Assembly: GCA_019347595.1 (NCBI GenBank)
Contig: JAHWLA010000148.1
Coordinates: forward strand, 1-7,173
Length of the DNA stretch: 7,173 bases
Reading direction: 5' to 3'
Source: Actinomycetota bacterium
GTDB taxonomy: Bacteria > Actinomycetota > Acidimicrobiia > Acidimicrobiales > JAHWLA01
The notes beneath the pieces are model-generated. The model ran no database searches. It had not been told where the DNA came from and saw nothing but the letters and a program-made list of their open reading frames with translations. Below, piece after piece: positions 5,479-7,173 of this stretch. Made by a program: the position numbers and the translations under genes. The stretch's first letter is position 1; every line of letters starts with the position of its first letter.

Positions 5479-6426
5479 CTAGGCGGGGTCGGGGGCGCGC
5501 AGGCGGGTGGAGAAGCGCCAGGTGGGGCCGAAGCCGAGCTCGCCCAGCCCGGCGCCCGCCTTCTCCAGGCGGGTGTCGACGGCGTCGTCGTCGCCGGCGA
5601 ACAGGAACCCGATGACGCTGCCGGAGTGGGCGACCTGGACGCCGACGGCGCCGCAGTTGTCGGCCAGCGAGAGGAGCCGGTCGAACTCGGGCTTGGGCAG
5701 GAAGCGCTGGTTGATGCGGGCGCTGGCCGTGGCGACGTAGCCGACGAGGGCGGGGTCGTGGTCGTGCATACCCTCGCGCAGCAGCAGCCGCAGCTCCTCG
5801 AAGCGGGCCACGTCGCGGTCGTCGTACTCGGCGGGCGTGAAGGCGAGGGTGTCCACGCCGCTGCCCGCCGCGAAGCCGAGCACCTCGAAGGCGGGGAACA
5901 CCGTGCCGAAGTCCTCGATAACAAGGGCGTCGCGCTGGGCGAACAGCAGCGCCTCGTCGCCGAACATGATCGAGTCCGACGCCGTCTCGGCGGCCACCGC
6001 CAGGCGGGCCACCTCCACCGTCGGGAGGGTGACGCCCATGCCGTCGGCCGTGGCCCGGATGGCGGCGATGACATCGCTGGTCGACGAGCCCATGCCCCAG
6101 CCGATGGGGATGGTGCTCGTCAGCCGCAGCTCGCCGCCGATGCCGTCGACGCCGAGATGGGCGAGCGTCAGCTCCGCCGCGTGCTGCGCCTTCCACTTCC
6201 AACCGGGCTCGACCTGCACGCCCGCGGCGTCACCGGCCCGGGCGGGCCGGAACTCGGCCTCGGAGCGGTACAGCGCGCAGGGCAGGGTAACGAGGCCGCG
6301 CATCGGCTTGGCGCGCGGCCCCAGGAACATGCCCTGGAGCAGCTCGCCGTGGTGCGCCATGGCGCTACCCCGGCCTACCGGCATCGTCCCTTGCGTGCTC
6401 GAACTGGCAAATCCGTCCCACGTCAT
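5479..6426 (-). CDS. GHMP kinase, PduX-like (L-threonine kinase type)
   Basis: A 315-aa GHMP-superfamily kinase, which moves phosphate from ATP to a small hydroxyl compound. Motif 1 is HHGELLQG at 25-32, typical of PduX-like L-threonine kinases. The ATP loop is IPIGWGMGSSTSD at 106-118, and the C-terminal motif is VAHSGSVIGFLF at 265-276. All three GHMP motifs are present. PduX makes O-phosphothreonine for cobamide assembly, but no cobalamin genes are visible here, so threonine, serine, homoserine or a related hydroxy amino acid are open substrates. Start: ATG 6426 has GAGGGGGG at 6433-6440 and forms ATGA with the frame running on from the lyase gene. An in-frame GTG/ATG extension to 6489 lacks family similarity. 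The next gene starts 5 nt after the stop, so the two are almost certainly co-transcribed. It would supply a phosphorylated intermediate for the pathway (inference). Confidence 0.87.
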   Translation of the reverse strand: MTWDGFASSSTQGTMPVGRGSAMAHHGELLQGMFLGPRAKPMRGLVTLPCALYRSEAEFRPARAGDAAGVQVEPGWKWKAQHAAELTLAHLGVDGIGGELRLTSTIPIGWGMGSSTSDVIAAIRATADGMGVTLPTVEVARLAVAAETASDSIMFGDEALLFAQRDALVIEDFGTVFPAFEVLGFAAGSGVDTLAFTPAEYDDRDVARFEELRLLLREGMHDHDPALVGYVATASARINQRFLPKPEFDRLLSLADNCGAVGVQVAHSGSVIGFLFAGDDDAVDTRLEKAGAGLGELGFGPTWRFSTRLRAPDPA

Positions 6427-6491
6427 CGTTCGCCCCCCTCGACGAATCGTCGCACGGCACGGTCGAGGTCTGCCTCGGCCGCCCGCCACGC
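6423..6491 (-). other. In-frame coding-like extension after the lyase amber stop
   Basis: After the lyase TAG (6492-6494) the same frame stays open for 22 codons and ends in TGA at 6423-6425, overlapping the kinase ATG as ATGA. The predicted peptide (AWRAAEADLD, then RAVRRFVEGGER) looks like a charged amphipathic helix, not random sequence, and continues naturally from the residues before the stop (AEHAAHREAVDHHD). This suggests that the ancestral gene ended at 6423 and the TAG is a recent nonsense change (for example CAG to TAG), a sequencing error, or a read-through site. Confidence 0.55.
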
Positions 6492-7172
6492 CTAGTCATG
6501 ATGGTCGACAGCCTCGCGGTGCGCGGCGTGCTCCGCACGCAGCAGCTCGAGGCCCGCTTGGTTGGACGCGGGCGCGGGCCCGCCTCCGTACTTGCTCGCC
6601 GCCACCACCGACACCGGGTCGAGCCCGTCGTCGGTGATGTGGCTGCCCTTGCTCTCCAACTCGTTGATGAGCGACCCGACGGCATGGTGCGCGTCGCGGA
6701 AGCTCATTCCTTCCTCCACCACCTTGCGATCGGCCAGCGCCGTCGCCGTGGTGTAGCCCTCCACCGCCCGCTGGAGCATCCGGTCCCGGTCCGGAACGGC
6801 CCCCTCCACCATGAACGTGGCCAGCCGCATCCCCTCGGTGATCGAGCGCAGCCCCCGCCACACGTGGCTCACCGCCTCGGTGCCGACGGCGATGGAGTTG
6901 GTGAACGGCGTGGCGTGCATGGCGCCGGCCGCGGCGGTGAACGCCCCGAGCGCGGCGGTGGTGCGCCCCTGCACCTGCTCCAGCACGAACGGGTTGCGCT
7001 TCTGGGGCATGAGGCTGCTGGAGCCGACCAGGTCGTCGGGCAGCGACAGAAAGGCGAATTCCCCGCCCAGCCACGGCAGCAGGTCGGCGGTCAGGCGGCT
7101 GAGCGTGACGCCCGCGATCGAGGCCGCGGCCAGCAGGCGCAGCACGATGTCACGCGAGGCCACCGCGTCGAG
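6492..7172 (-). CDS. Argininosuccinate lyase-like protein, C-terminal 226 aa (5' end outside window)
   Basis: The C-terminal half of a member of the argininosuccinate lyase/fumarase superfamily, enzymes that eliminate fumarate or a related group from a C-N or C-O bond. The start lies beyond the right edge. Numbering from the first full codon, LDAVASRDIV (1-10) matches the lyase SLDAVSDRD segment. GSSSLMPQKRNP (50-61) is the superfamily signature with the catalytic-serine loop. The C-terminal domain (TTATALADRK, MSFRDAHHAVG, then GGGPAP at 196-201) follows argininosuccinate lyase order. The usual AYNKDMQED-like substrate segment is replaced around 88-100 by TPFTNSIAVGTEA, so genuine argininosuccinate cleavage is doubtful. 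The TAG at 6492 appears to truncate about 22 residues (see extension). Being first of the visible set, it probably forms or breaks a bond on the same product. A divergent arginine-pathway lyase is the alternative. Confidence 0.83.
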   Translation of the reverse strand, partial: LDAVASRDIVLRLLAAASIAGVTLSRLTADLLPWLGGEFAFLSLPDDLVGSSSLMPQKRNPFVLEQVQGRTTAALGAFTAAAGAMHATPFTNSIAVGTEAVSHVWRGLRSITEGMRLATFMVEGAVPDRDRMLQRAVEGYTTATALADRKVVEEGMSFRDAHHAVGSLINELESKGSHITDDGLDPVSVVAASKYGGGPAPASNQAGLELLRAEHAAHREAVDHHD

Positions 7173-7173
7173 C

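Noticed and set aside
4565..6202. Apparent 545-codon minus-strand frame fusing a 5' part onto the deacylase
   Set aside because: Only the part from MHKIAV (5473) matches the family. The upstream part is the kinase gene read in a wrong frame. A good start with AGGA exists at 5473.
6440..6452. Short palindrome CGACGAATCGTCG next to the kinase ribosome binding site, as an operator
   Set aside because: It is 13 bp, lies within coding-like read-through sequence, and such short palindromes are frequent at this GC. There is no second copy to support an operator.
4589..6495. Plus-strand open frames opposite the deacylase and kinase genes
   Set aside because: Antisense shadows; the minus strand shows clear DTD2 and GHMP motifs in the same space.

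Overview
The window is high-GC bacterial DNA with strong G/C preference at third codon positions. The gene types fit an actinobacterium: a small tryptophan-rich conserved protein, an HNH endonuclease of actinobacterial type, and GTG starts. Acidimicrobiia or a relative is my guess, from impression and not from a search.

Layout. Bases 1-280 hold no secure gene. They carry a 135-nt-period direct repeat studded with G/C hairpins and run off the left edge. Three genes follow on the plus strand: an 85-aa conserved hypothetical (281-538), an HNH endonuclease (596-1108) and a small lipoate/biotin-ligase-fold protein (1108-1731). Seven bases later they meet, tail to tail, a five-gene set on the minus strand that fills the rest of the window. 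In transcription order these are an argininosuccinate-lyase-like protein (5' end beyond the right edge), a PduX-like GHMP kinase, a DTD2/GEK1-type D-aminoacyl-tRNA deacylase homologue, a formyltransferase-fold protein, and an ArgRS-like class I aminoacyl-tRNA synthetase. Spacing is operon-like: a 65-nt gap that reads through in frame to an ATGA junction, a 5-nt gap, a 4-nt ATGA overlap, then a 109-nt gap before the synthetase.

How they may work together. This looks like a small-molecule or modified-amino-acid pathway rather than housekeeping translation. The kinase and lyase would make or modify an amino acid. The formyltransferase would modify an amine. The ArgRS paralogue would activate an amino acid or load it on tRNA, and the deacylase homologue would act on an aminoacyl-tRNA or a similar ester or amide. 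The main support is that the ArgRS paralogue keeps its ATP-site motifs (HLGH, GKMRSRE) and tRNA-binding domains, but seems to have lost the three side chains that hold the guanidinium of arginine. The product and exact reactions cannot be read from sequence. I do not recognise a described pathway with this gene set.

Other oddities are an in-frame amber codon near the end of the lyase gene followed by 22 coding-like codons, and a 50-bp near-perfect palindrome inside the 5' end of the formyltransferase gene.
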